Made by a program: the position numbers and the translations under genes. This document shows, in pieces, positions 33,538-44,300 of a DNA stretch of 64,000 nt (the first letter of the stretch is position 1; the number at the start of each line of letters is the position of its first letter). Below the pieces are notes generated by a model, which had not been told where the DNA came from, made no database searches, and was given only the letters and a program-made list of their open reading frames with translations. The stretch comes from Castor canadensis (lineage: Eukaryota > Chordata > Mammalia > Rodentia > Castoridae). The stretch is taken from the NCBI RefSeq assembly GCF_047511655.1, contig NC_133401.1, positions 13,300,001 through 13,364,000 on the forward strand. The letters are read 5' to 3'.

Positions 33538-33687
33538 CATGTGTGTCCCTCAAAGCTTGGACGAGAAAGCTGGCCTCCTCCTTGATACGCTCCTCTATGC
33601 CACGCTTGCCCATGCCAAAGTCCTGCAGCGTGGTGATGGCAAAGCGTCTGAGTTGCTTGGCACGCTCTCCGTTGCTGAACACCACAC
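33538..33687 (-). pseudogene. CYP2A-like exon 3, open
   Basis: 150 bp with an AG acceptor ('cactgcag') and a GTGAGT donor. It is open throughout, with [13 protein letters not shown] near residues 114-126 of the family and [12 protein letters not shown] following; the W/F-x-x-x-R C-helix arginines that contact heme are kept. No lesion. Confidence 0.92.
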
Positions 33688-33869
33688 CTGCAGTGAGCAT
33701 AGGGGCAGGGAGAGCTTGGAGAGCAGCAAAGATGGGCAACAAACCACCCCTGAGAGGCTCCAGAGAAGTAGGGCTTTGCATGGAGAGGGAGGGAGCAGTG
33801 AAAAGCTTGGTGAAGAGCCAGTGTGGAGAACCAAAGAGCAGGAGAGCTTGGGAGAGATTCAAATTCAGA

Positions 33870-34830
33870 TTTGATGTCAGAGACATGCAGAATGAAGAAG
33901 AGAGGAGTTGGAAGAAGCCAAGCAGGAGAAGAGAGATAGAGAAGCAAGACAGGACAAATAAACAGAGAAAGAGACATGGAAAAATCAAATGGAGGGAAGA
34001 AGGGTTGGAGTGAGAGGGGTGCAGGGAAGGGAATTGAGATGTATAGACCTTGAGGTGGATATAAAAATTTAGATGTATTCTGGACCAATGTAGAGAAAAG
34101 AGAAAAATAGGCAGAGAGAGAAACAGAGAGGGTCTGGAAAGATGACAGACTGTTACCAAGAGATGGAGGCATGGGCAAATTGAAGCAGATATTTCATGAC
34201 ATTTTCACAGAGGAAGAAGAAAAGGAGGGAGAAGGAGAGAGAAAGAATCATGGGGAAGTGCAGAGGCTGAGGATGACACAAAGACAAAAGATTGGATAAA
34301 GTTTTAGGAGCAGGATTCTAAATAGGCATTCCAATCAGCTGTAAGAATGGAGAGATCAGAGAAAGAAGAAGAATGTAGTGACAGAGAACTGGAAGACAGT
34401 GGTGTGGGGAGAGAAACAGGGAGGAAGGGAGAAAGAGAAGAGAGAGGGAGAAGCATGGAGGGAGAGAGACAGAAAGGGAGAGAGAAAGTGAAGAGAGAGG
34501 GAAAGTCAAAGAGGGAGACAGGATCAAGAAAAGAAAACAGGAGTGAGGGAGGGAGAGAGAAAAAGAGAAGTAGAGCAGGACAGAGAAAGGGAGAGAGAAG
34601 AGAGAGACAGGGAAGGGAAAAGGAGAAGAGAAAGGGAGAGACAGAGAGGAAATCAGAGGGAGAAAGAGAAGAGAGAGAAAAGAAAAGACAAAGAAGAAGA
34701 GCAAAGGAGAGAAAGAGAGGGGAGAGAGAGAGAGAGAGAGAGAGAATTTGGCACAGAAACTCTAAGACAGGTGAGAGATGGACATACAGAGAGGGAAAAA
34801 TGAACAAGGATATGGAAAGAACAGGAAAGA
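33870..34830. repeat. Long polypurine tract in intron 2
   Basis: Almost pure A/G on the plus strand, densest from 34340 to 34745, including an uninterrupted (GA)n near 34720-34745. The gene is on the minus strand, so its transcript carries the pyrimidine strand. Long 'ORFs' on both strands here are low-complexity artefacts. Confidence 0.9.
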
Positions 34831-34934
34831 ACTCTCCATAGGCTTGTATGGGTAGATGAGTCAGGGGGAAGGCAGTAGAATCTGAGATCACCACATCTTC
34901 TTGGCCACATTTCTCCACATGGTGTCCCTCTCAC

Positions 34935-35097
34935 CATAGTCTTTGAAGAGCCAGTCAAACATGGTCTGCTGGCATTGCCCACTGAATTCTTCAGCCTGAT
35001 CCACCAGAGCTTCCTTTACTGCATCATGTCCACACAGCATCATGACTGGTTAAGGCTCCAAGTGTATGGTGAACATGGGGCCATTAGTGTTTGCCCA
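34935..35097 (-). pseudogene. CYP2A-like exon 2 with in-frame stop and lost acceptor
   Basis: Reads G-P-M-F-T-I-H-L-E-P, then TAA, then V-M-M-L-C-G-H-D-A-V-K-E-A-L-V-D-Q-A-E-E-F-S-G in one frame, and ends F-D-W-L-F-K-D-Y-G at an intact GT donor (34934-34933). The stop falls where the family has an arginine after the G/E-P block. The expected acceptor just right of 35097 reads TG rather than AG. The length from block spacing is 163 bp, as in the family. Confidence 0.85.
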
Positions 35098-35367
35098 CAG
35101 AAAAAGGTGGCGGGAGCGATAAGAGGAATTAGTTCCTGTACTGGCCCAGTACCCAGAAATATTGGGATATAGTTCTCCTTGACTCTGACAGTCAAGACAT
35201 TGAATATCCTAAGATCTGATCCTGCATTCCTAAGAACTGATTGCCAAAACTCCCAAATCCCCCATCCTAAGTCCCCAGTCCAGCCTCATCAGTCACCTGT
35301 TACAAAGATGCAATGTAGGCAGCCCTCCACATCTACCACATTTCTCCCATCTCCCAGCCATAACAAC

Positions 35368-35561
35368 CTTCATGATGGAGTTGTATATATGCTCTTTCTT
35401 AGCTGAAGGTAGTTCCTGATGTAGGGCGGGGTGGTCCAAGAGACCACATGGCAGCACATGTGGGAGAGACCCTTAGGCTTCTTCTGCTGCCAGACAGACT
35501 TCAACACCATGACACTCAGGCAGGTCAGCACTGCCACAAGAAGCAGCCCTGAGGCCAGCAT
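35368..35561 (-). pseudogene. CYP2A-like exon 1: signal anchor, scrambled hinge, frameshift
   Basis: Starts with ATG in a strong context (GCCACCATG, complement at 35559-35567). Residues 1-26 form the hydrophobic ER anchor followed by the W-Q-Q-K-K basic stop-transfer block. The proline-rich hinge that normally follows (P-P-G-P type) is replaced by an unrelated 11- or 12-residue stretch containing S-H-M-C-C-H-V-V. Reading then regains N-Y-L-Q-L but shifts frame before the Y-N-S block, hitting a stop at about 35371. The exon is 194 bp against the usual 180, a net gain of 14 bp. The donor (AAG|GT at 35368/35367) is intact. Confidence 0.88.
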
Positions 35562-35616
35562 GGTGGCAGTGAGAGTGACAAGATGATGGCAATGGCTGAG
35601 ATGGTTTGCCTTTATA
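35559..35616 (-). promoter_or_regulatory. Core promoter remnant of the CYP2A-like gene: TATA box and Kozak
   Basis: On the minus strand TATAAA (complement of 35611-35616) lies about 50 bp before the ATG, in the context 'cagtataaaggc', and the start codon sits in GCCACCATGC. Both are what CYP2A genes show. Nothing here looks decayed, so transcription of the pseudogene is possible. Confidence 0.65.
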
Positions 35617-36274
35617 CTGTCTGGGATAGAAGGGTGGCCTTTGATCCAGATGATGTAATCATCTCATTCTTTATCAAAACTATAGCCTCCACTTTGCCTG
35701 CAACTATGGTTGCAACACAGGCAGCAAGGGAGGAGAAGGGGGATGTGTGTGGACTGATTAACACACAGTGGGCCTCCGGGCTTAATTAGTGGCATATCAA
35801 GTGAAAGTACCCCAGGACTATGGAGTGGAGTGGAGGCAGCAATCTCCAGAAATGAAGACATTAGTACAGTTGCATAAGAGAGCATTTGAATTCTGAGTTT
35901 GGGATCTCAAAATGATGTGGATTTGGGGGTTTTAGGAAGGAATCTAAAGATCAGGACTGCATTTGGATGAGTCATGATATGTGGCAATAGATTTGAGGGT
36001 CTTTTGATGAGGACAGACATTGATTTAAAGGACTCAGATGAGGAGATTCCAGGGTTATGATTTGAAGGATTTTAGGTTGAGGGAGGACCAGAGCTGTGGA
36101 TGTGGAGTTTCTGGGAGGAGATATGTATGGACAGTGCAGAGGATACTGCAGTCATCACTGGTGCCCAGGTGTGGATGCCCCATGCTGACTCTCTTTTTTT
36201 AATCTTTTTTCCTTTAAATTTTAATTAATGTATAATAATTGTAGGGTACAGTGTGATCTTTCTTTCTTTTGTGT

Positions 36275-36345
36275 GATGATGAAAATGGAACTCAGGACCC
36301 CACACACATGAGGCAAGCACTCTACCTAAGCTACTTGTCAGCACC
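36275..36345 (-). repeat. ID-like SINE, antisense
   Basis: Reads 'gaaaatggaactcaggaccc' followed by 'aagcactctacctaagctac', the antisense of an ID-like element's B box and body. Preceded by an AT-rich region; no clear target duplication. Confidence 0.65.
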
Positions 36346-37002
36346 CATTTATAAAATATGAACTGAAATCAAATCAGGGTAATTAGCATTTCCGTCTAAT
36401 CTAAAATTGCCCATCACACAATAATACTGTTAATCACTGAGCCAAAGAGTTTTGAAAAGAGTAAGAGTTCACTCACAAGATCATCAAACTTGGAGGGGGA
36501 GACTGAAGTCCCAAACCCACCTCTAGAAGAAGAGGTCTAAGAATATTTGTGGGACAGAGAAGCAGGGTGGCCTAAGGCTAGTGAATGGTGCCCATGCTAT
36601 ATCTTGATGCCCAGAGTCCTCAAAGGAACTTCAAAGTGAGACCAGGAAGGGTGTCATCAAACCAAGAGCCTCCATTGCCTATGTGTGGCTAGGAGAGGGG
36701 TAAAAGGCCAGAATCACATTGTAGTGGAACCTTGCACACAACGGGAGATGAGTCACATGGGGTCCCACTTTGCGGAAGAATTGGCCATGTCATGGGAAGT
36801 AGTAATAACAACTACCAATATCATGGTAAATCCCAAGTGATCCAATGTCTAATTTACAAAGAGCCCCATTGAATTGAAACCATATTCTTCAGTAAAAGGG
36901 GTGGAAGTTTACCAGATTCATTTCTATTATTATTATTATTGTTGTTGTTGTTGTTAATGGTGCTCATTTTATATATGAGTGTACTAAGGACACGACACAT
37001 TG

Positions 37003-37032
37003 TGGCAGCACATGTGGGAGAGACCCTTAGGC
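37003..37032. repeat. 30-bp exact copy of a segment of CYP2A-like exon 1
   Basis: Identical over 30 bp to 35449-35478, which lies in the abnormal hinge part of exon 1. The match starts 'tggcagcacatgtgggagag' and ends '...cccttaggc', and stops sharply on both sides. Same orientation, 1.55 kb apart. Confidence 0.9.
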
Positions 37033-38424
37033 CAAAATCCTTGAACTCCTGTGTGTTCTACTTGCATTCTCAGTTTCCCCATTAAGGGGTTTGTTTTCTC
37101 TAACAGTGTAAGGGAAGCATTTGGGAAGTGAAGATCATATGAGAGGGTGTGTTACATTTTCTTTATGGGTGATTCCAGCTGTTACTGGACCATTATTAGT
37201 CAGTAGGAGGAATTCTAACAGTAGACATTTGAGTAAATTCTAGTGTGGTAAACAGAGGTGAATCCTGGGGATGTTGAGTGTAGGAACACAGAAGGAATGA
37301 GTGGCCCTATTGTCCTATCCTCAATAAGTTTCTTCCTGAATAATAAGGACAGTTACCCTTAGGTGAGTTTGTTGTTCTCCAGGAAGGTTAAGTCTATGTG
37401 AGCATGATGTTTCTGGTCTTTGTAAGATAGGGGTGCTTCATCCTTATCCTCATTGGGGTCACTGACGAAGTAAGTGAGGGAGCTGGGATTTGAACCCTTG
37501 CCAATTCTCTCTTTACTGCCTGGTCGAGTTCACTCTGGAGGCAATGTGGAGACCAAGCTTAGCAGCAGGTAGGTGCTGAGATTGGCATCATCAGTGGACA
37601 GAGAAATTAACTGGCAGTTCTAACATCAGAATCAGATAGACCCTGGGAGAGAGGGACATCAGGTTGATATTAAGATTGCCCTCAGGTGTGCACTAGAATG
37701 CACAAATATTATTTGTGCCAAAGTATTATTAAATTCAAAAATATTATTAAATCCACCTTTGGAATCAAAAAGGCTCTGAGAGTCAGCCCAGGTAGTCATT
37801 GGGTTTGCCTTCAGGAATATGTAAGGGTGGTTCCATAAAGTATCAGAATTGGTGCTAGTATCTAATATGAGCATTAGGGGTAACGTTAGGTTTGAGATTT
37901 GATGCTTGAGATTGGCATAAGCTCACCTGGGAAAGGACCCAGGAAGCATATGAGAGCACTAGGTAGGCTTTCATGGTTGGACCATCCAAGGTTGGACTCT
38001 GCCCCAAGGCCTCTAACTTTAAATAAGAGGAGGTAGATGAGGTTGGCATTTCTAGTACTAGCATATTTCTCAAAATATTCTTGGCTCCTTGACTCTTTAA
38101 AACCTGTGAGGCAGGACAAGGGGATGAGAACAAAATAGCGATAGGAAAGTTGTTTATTGATATCAGAAGGGGAAGAAGTGGGGAGGAAATTAGCACAACC
38201 TTGCAGGTGTCAGTACACCTAATCACAGTTACCAGCCTGAATCTTTGTTGGCCCTGAGCTAGGGACCATGTTATTCCCTCTTTTTTCTTGACTAGGAAAG
38301 ACAGAAGATTGGAGCATTTGTTTCACAATAAAGTGTCACCAGCAAGAGTCTAAGTGTTCACATAGCTTCATTGAGCCTTCCAGGGAGAGGAGTGGGAATG
38401 TAAGAATGACAGAAGAACATGGGA

Positions 38425-39491
38425 GGGGATTCCAAGATGGCAGCCAAGGGAGGAAGCAGAAAGCGAGCCTCCTATAGTGAAATCTTGGAGAGACACTGGA
38501 GACACACTTTGCAGGCAAAACCACTGAGAAGAGGCAAAACTTTGACCCCTGCACACCTCCAGCCAGCGCAGAGAATCTCCACTTCACATTAAATGGAGAA
38601 ACAAGGAAGGCCCCTGGGCTGCCAGTTGCCTGCACCCAGATGGCTTGGGAAGACGCGGACAAGGTGAACTTTGTGGTACTGCGGTACTCCCAAAGACAAC
38701 CCTGAGCCAGAGCAGCATAGCCCCCTGGATAGACTGATCTCCACCTGGGGAAAAAAGAGAAACTGAGTAATAAGCAATAAGAACAATAAAGACACGCAGG
38801 AAAGAGGGTGGGGTGCACTGAGCACCGAAGATTGGGGGAAGGGAATCCTTCCCAAAACTGTAAATAAACAAGCCGGGCTCCGGCAGGAGCAGGGGGCGTG
38901 CACTCAGCAACCAGGAGAAGGAAAGCTTGTGAGAATGGCAGAGGGAGGAAAACTCCACAGGAGAGAGGGGAAGACCCACTTCCCACGTGAGCTATAAACA
39001 AACATGGCGGCAGGCAGGAGCAGCAGCACCGCCCAGTAATCAGGAGCAGGAAAGCTTGTAAAAGTGGCGGTGGGAGGAAAACTGCACAGGAGAGGGGGGA
39101 AGACCCACTTCCCACATGAACTGTAAATAAACACGCAAGCCTGAGAAAGTGGGTGCAGTGTCACCTTCCCCAGTGTGCTTGGAAAGGGGAAAGCTTGTAG
39201 CAGAGGCACTCAGGAAAACTCTGAGTAAACAAAGCCTGCAGGGCCAGGTGAGTGCTAAGCTCAACCCAGAGATATGCATAAATAACTCCTCCAGCAACAG
39301 CAGGCTGACAGCAGCGGGCAGGCAAGCCACAGCTGCAGATACCATTCACAGAACTGTCTCCAGACTCTTTTCTTTTTCTTTTTCTCCCTCTCCGTACCTT
39401 TGATAAGAGAACAACCAAATTACACCTGTTTGCTGAAAAACTTACTGAAACTGTATTGCATTTGAACTTGGGACACATGGTGGGGTCTTTT

Positions 39492-39534
<43 letters not shown>

Positions 39535-40076
39535 TTTTGTTCTACTTTATGCATCCCCTTTGATGAGACAACTACAGAACAACAACTGAGGCACCATTGC
39601 CAGGATTGTAGACTTAGACGGACACCCAAATTATTAAGACTGAAACTTCATTGCATTTGAACTTGGAGGTTTTTTGGGTTTTTTGGGGGTTTTTTGGATT
39701 TTTTTTAATTTTCTATTTTTCATTTTATTTTATTTTTATATATAAATATATTTCTTTCATTTACTTATTTTTTATTTTTCTTCTTATCTTTATTTTTTAT
39801 TTTTTATTTTCAATCCTCTCTCTGTCTCTCTAATGCCTGTTCAGCTTACTGTCGATTAGTACACTAACGCTCCCTGTTTATACCTTTCAAACTTTCTTGT
39901 TTGATTCCTAGTTCTGTTTTCTCCTTCTTGGCTGTTTATTTGTTTTTCCCTTTTCTTTAACTTCTTGCTTTCCATCTCCTCTCACCCTTCCATTCTAAAT
40001 ATTACCATTGTTATTATTACAAGCTAGAAAATACTTAACTGCACACAGTACAGGGACAGTAACAACACCAAAGACA
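38425..40076 (+). promoter_or_regulatory. L1 5' UTR with antisense ORF and GT microsatellite
   Basis: GC-rich first 900 bp followed by a T-rich second half. A (GT)20 microsatellite is at 39493-39532. The minus strand is open for 259 codons (38336-39115), crossing the L1 5' end into flanking DNA. By analogy with other L1s this is an internal promoter region; no specific transcription-factor site is claimed. Confidence 0.7.
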
Positions 40077-41278
40077 ATGATGGGAAGACAGAAAAAAGAA
40101 GGAAACCAGTTTCCCCACAGCAAAAAATTAGCACAGAAACCAGAGGGGAATGAAGAAAACAGATACTCAGATCCAGACTCCAAAAAAATGAAGATAAACT
40201 ATGCAAAAGGACCCAATGAAGCCCACAAGAATAATTTAAAAGAAGACATACTACAGGTACTCAATGAGAATTTAATAGAGATGATACTGGATAGGGTCAA
40301 CCAAAATGTACAGGAGATACTCAAGAAATTCCAAGACAACAAAAATAGAGAATTTGAAAAAGCAAAAGAAGAAATAAAGGAAACCATAGAAGCACTGTAT
40401 AAACACCAAAGTGAAACAGAGCACACGATGAATAAACAGATAAATGAACTCAGGACAAAAATAGACAACATTAAAGAGGAAACCAGCCAGGATATGGAAA
40501 GCCTCAGAAAAAAGAATGAAACAGAACTGCAAAACAAAACGGAAGGCCAATCCAGCAGAATAGAACAAACAAAAGCTGAATCTCAGAACTTGAAGATGAA
40601 GTGGTAATTAAAGGAAAAACCGAAGAACTATTAATTAAACAACTCAAGAACTGTGAAAGGAAAATGCAAGAACTCACCCACTCCATCAAAAGACCAAATT
40701 TGAGAATCATGGGCATCGAAAAAGGAGAAGAGGTGCAAGCGAAGGGAATGCGTAATATATTCAACAAAATATTAATGGAAAATTTCCCAAATCTAGAGAA
40801 AGATATTCCCATACAGATGCAAGAGGCCTCCAGGACACCAAACAGACCAGATCAAAATAGAACTACCCCATGACATATCATCATTAAAACAACAAGTTCA
40901 GAAACTAAAAAAAGAATATTGAAGGCTGTAAAAGAGAAAAAACAAGTAACGTACAAAGGTAAACCCATCAAAATCACAGCAGACTTCTCAACAGAAACAT
41001 TAAAAGCAAGAAGAGCATAGGGTGAGATCTTTTGGGCACTGAATGAAAATAATTTCAACCCCAGGATACTCTACCCAGCAAAACTATCATTCAAAATAGA
41101 TGGAGCAATAAAAGTCTTCCATGATAAACAGAAACTAAAACAATGTGTGACCACAAAGCAACCACTACAAAAGATTCTGCAAGGGATTCTGCACACAGAA
41201 AGTGAAACCCAACTTAACCATGAAAAGACAGGCAGCACCAAACCACAGGAAAAGAAAAAGCAAGACAGTAGAGAGTAA
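40077..41278 (+). pseudogene. L1 ORF1, broken (copy H)
   Basis: ORF1 encodes the RNA-binding chaperone of L1. It starts M-M-G-R-Q-K-K-E-G at 40077, continues through a coiled-coil rich in K/E/N (about 40200-40560), then loses one base in the R-I-E-Q-T block near 40568, so the RRM/CTD part (R-I-M-G-I-E-K-G at about 40700) is in another frame. A TGA follows at about 40873 (usual arginine CGA) and a TAG at about 41020 (usual tryptophan). It should end at 41278. Length 1202 bp fits one lost base. Confidence 0.9.
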
Positions 41279-41327
41279 CCTCAACTTAGGTACACACAAT
41301 CAACCTTCAAACAACTAAGACAACTAA

Positions 41328-44300
41328 ATGACAGGAATCACCACATACCTATCAGTACTAACGCTTAATGTTAACGGACTTAATTCACCCATCAAAAGGC
41401 ACCGCTTGACAAAATGGATTAAAAAGGAGAGCCAACAATTTGTTGCTTACAGGAGACCCATCTCACCAACAGAAATAAGCATAGGCTTAGGATGAAAGGC
41501 TGGAAGAAGATTTACCAAGCCAATGGCCCCTGAAAACAGGCAGGAGTAGCAATACTTATCTCTGACAAAGTAGACTTCAAACCTACATTGATCAAATGAG
41601 ATAAAGAAGGACATTCCACACTAATAAAAGGGGAAATAGACCAAAAGGAAATAATAATTATCAACCTGTATGCACCCAATGTCAACGCACCCAATTTCAT
41701 CAAACATACCCTGAAAGACCCAAAAGCATATATAAATGCCAACACAGTGGTTGTGGGAGACTTTAATATCCCATTATCATCAATAGATAGTTCATCCAAA
41801 CAAAAAATCAATAAAGATATACAAGATCTAAAATATACAATAGATCAAATGAACCTAGTTGATGTCTACAGAACATTTCATCCAACTTCTACACAATATA
41901 CATTCTTCTCAGCAGCCCATGGAACCTTCTCCAAAATAGATCATATCATAGGGCAAAAAGCAAGTCTCAGCAAATATAAGAAAACAGAAATTATACCGTG
42001 CATACTATCTGATCACAATGCAATAAAAGTAGAACTCAACAACAAAAGTAAAGACAAAAAACATGCAAACAGCTGGAAACTAAATAACTCATTACTTAAT
42101 GAACAATGGATCATTGATGAAATAAAAGAGGAAATTAAAAAGCTCCTGGAAGTCAATGAAAATGAAAACACAACCTACCAGAACCATTGGGACACTGCCT
42201 TACCTGTTTATAGCCATGAGTGCATATATTAAAAAGACTGAAAGATCCCAAATCAATGACCTAATGATACATCTCAAACTACTAGAAAAACAAGAACAAG
42301 AAAATCCCACAACAAATAGAAGGAGAGAAATAATAAAAATAAGAGCTGAAATCAACAAAATAGAAACCAAAAAAACCATACAAAGAATTAATGAAACAAA
42401 AAGTTGGTTCTTTGAAAAAATAAACAAGATCGATAGACCTCTGGCAAACCTGACTAAAATGAGGAGAGAAAAAACCCAAATTAGTAGAATTAGGAATGAA
42501 AAAGGGGAGATAACAACGAACACCATGGAAGTCCAGGAAATCATCAGAGACTACTTTGAGAACCTATATTCAAATAAATTTGAAAATCTTAAAGAAATGG
42601 ACAGATTTCTAGATACACACGACCATCCAAAACTGAACCAAGAAGAAATTAATCACTTGAATAGATCTATAACACAAAATGAAATTGAAGCAGCAATCAA
42701 GAGTCTCCCCAAAAAGAAAAGTCCAGGACCTGATGGACTCTCTGCTGAATTCTATCAGACCTGTAAAGAAGAACTGATACCAACCCTCCTTAAACTGTAC
42801 CATGAAATAGAAAGGGAAGGAAAATGCCAAACACATTTTATGAAGCCAGTATTACATTTATCCCAAAACCAGGCAAAGACTCCTCCAAAAAGGAGAACTA
42901 TAGGCCAATCTCCTTAATGAACACTGACACAAAAATCCTAAACAAAATAATGGCAAACTGAATTCAACAACACATCAAAAAGATTATTCACACGACCAAG
43001 TAGGCTTCATCCCAGGGATGCAGGGGTGGTTCAACATACGAAAATCAATAAACATAATAAACCACATTAACGGAAGCAAAGACAAAAACCACTTGATCAT
43101 CTCAAATGATGCAGAAAAAGCCTTTGATAAGCTCCAACACCATTTCATGATAAAAGCTCTAAGAAAACTAGGAATAGAAGGAAAGTACCTCAACATTATA
43201 AAAGCTATATATGACAAACCTACAGCCAGCATTATACTTAATGGAGAAAAACCGAAACCATTCCCTCTAAAATCAGGAACCAGACAAGAATGCCCATTAT
43301 CTCCACTCCTATTCAACATAGTACTGGAATTCCTAGCCAGAGCAATTAGGCAAGAAGGGATAAAAGGAATACAAATAGGTAAAGAAACTGTCAAAATATC
43401 CCTATTTGCAGACGACATGATCCTATACCTTAAAGACCCAAAAAACTCTACTCAGAAGCTTCTAGACGTCATCAATAGCTATAGCAAAGAAGCAGGAAAT
43501 AAAATCAACATAGAAAAATCATTAGCAATTCTATATACTAACAATGAGCAAACTGAAAAAGAATGTATGAAAACAATTCCATTTACAATAGCCTCAAAAA
43601 TAATCAAATACTTAGGTGTACACCTAACAAAAGATGTGAAAGACCTCTACGAGGAAAACTATACACTTCTGAAGAAAGAGATTGAGGAAAACTATAGAAA
43701 GTGGAGAGATCTCCCATGCTCATGGATTGGTAGAATCAACATAGTCAAAATGTCGGTAGTCCCAAAAGTAATCTACATGTTTAATGCAATTCCCATCAAA
43801 ATTCCAATGACATTCATTAAAGAGATCGAAAAATCTACCGTGAAATTTATATGGAAACACAGGAAGCCACGAATAGCCAAGGCAATACTCAGTCAAAAGA
43901 ACAATGCAGGAGGTATCACAATACCTGACTTCAAACTATATTACAAAGCAATAACAATAAAAACAGCATGGTACTGGCACAAAAACAGACATGAAGACCA
44001 GTGGAACAGAATAGAGGACCCAGATATGAAGCCACACAACTATAACCAACTTGTCTTTGACAAAGGAGCTAAAAATATATGATGGAGAAATAGCAGACTC
44101 TTCAACAAAAACTGCTGGGAAAACTGGTTAGCAGTCTGCAAAAAACTGAAACTAGATCCATGTATATCACCCTACACCAATATTAACTCAAAGTGGATCA
44201 AGGATCTTAATATCAGACCACAAACTCTAAAGTTGATACAGGAAAGAGTAGGAAATACTCTGGAGTTAGTAGATATAGGTAAGAACTTTCTCAAAGAAAC

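Larger units (their letters stand above)
26705..35561 (-). pseudogene. CYP2A: CYP2A-like cytochrome P450 pseudogene, nine exons
   Basis: CYP2A enzymes are ER-anchored heme monooxygenases of about 494 residues, encoded by nine exons. All nine can be placed here in order on the minus strand, with most splice sites intact: exon 1 35368-35561, 2 34935-35097, 3 33538-33687, 4 33168-33328, 5 31912-32107, 6 30148-30286, 7 29545-29700, 8 28756-28897, 9 26705-26886. The N-terminus M-L-A-S-G-L-L-L-V-A identifies subfamily 2A. Exons 3, 4, 8 and 9 are open and have the family's usual lengths (150, 161, 142, 182 bp). Exons 1, 2, 5, 6 and 7 carry frameshifts, stops or lost splice sites. Intron 8 has received an L1. 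The locus is unprocessed, so it decayed in place or arose by gene duplication within a CYP2 cluster; no second P450 lies in this window. Confidence 0.93.
35617..38410. other. 5' flank of the CYP2A-like gene, no other gene
   Basis: Contains a G/T-rich irregular repeat (35890-36120), an antisense ID-like SINE (36275-36345), an ATT/GTT run (36922-36958), a 30-bp copy of exon 1 sequence (37003-37032), and MIR-like text at 37440-37530 ('gctgggatttgaaccctt'). The 123-codon minus-strand frame at 37855-38226 has no known motif and no codon pattern that convinces me. Confidence 0.5.

Noticed and set aside
33534-34178. Minus-strand 209- and 214-codon ORFs
   Set aside because: One includes the real exon 3 but begins in intron 2; the other is a shifted frame across the same region. 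Splice sites show that only 33538-33687 is exon.
34304-34918. Long overlapping ORFs of 128-204 codons on both strands, including a charged R/E/G-rich frame and an S/L/F-rich frame
   Set aside because: They come from the polypurine tract, where stop codons are rare by composition. They lie in an intron and overlap each other in several frames.
37855-38226. Minus-strand ORF of 123 codons upstream of the P450 gene
   Set aside because: No known motif, no splice or promoter context, and a length that can occur by chance.
39493-39532. CRISPR-like repeats, or direct repeats elsewhere
   Set aside because: The repeats are microsatellites, target-site duplications or tandem duplications. There is no regular repeat-spacer pattern, and the genome is mammalian.
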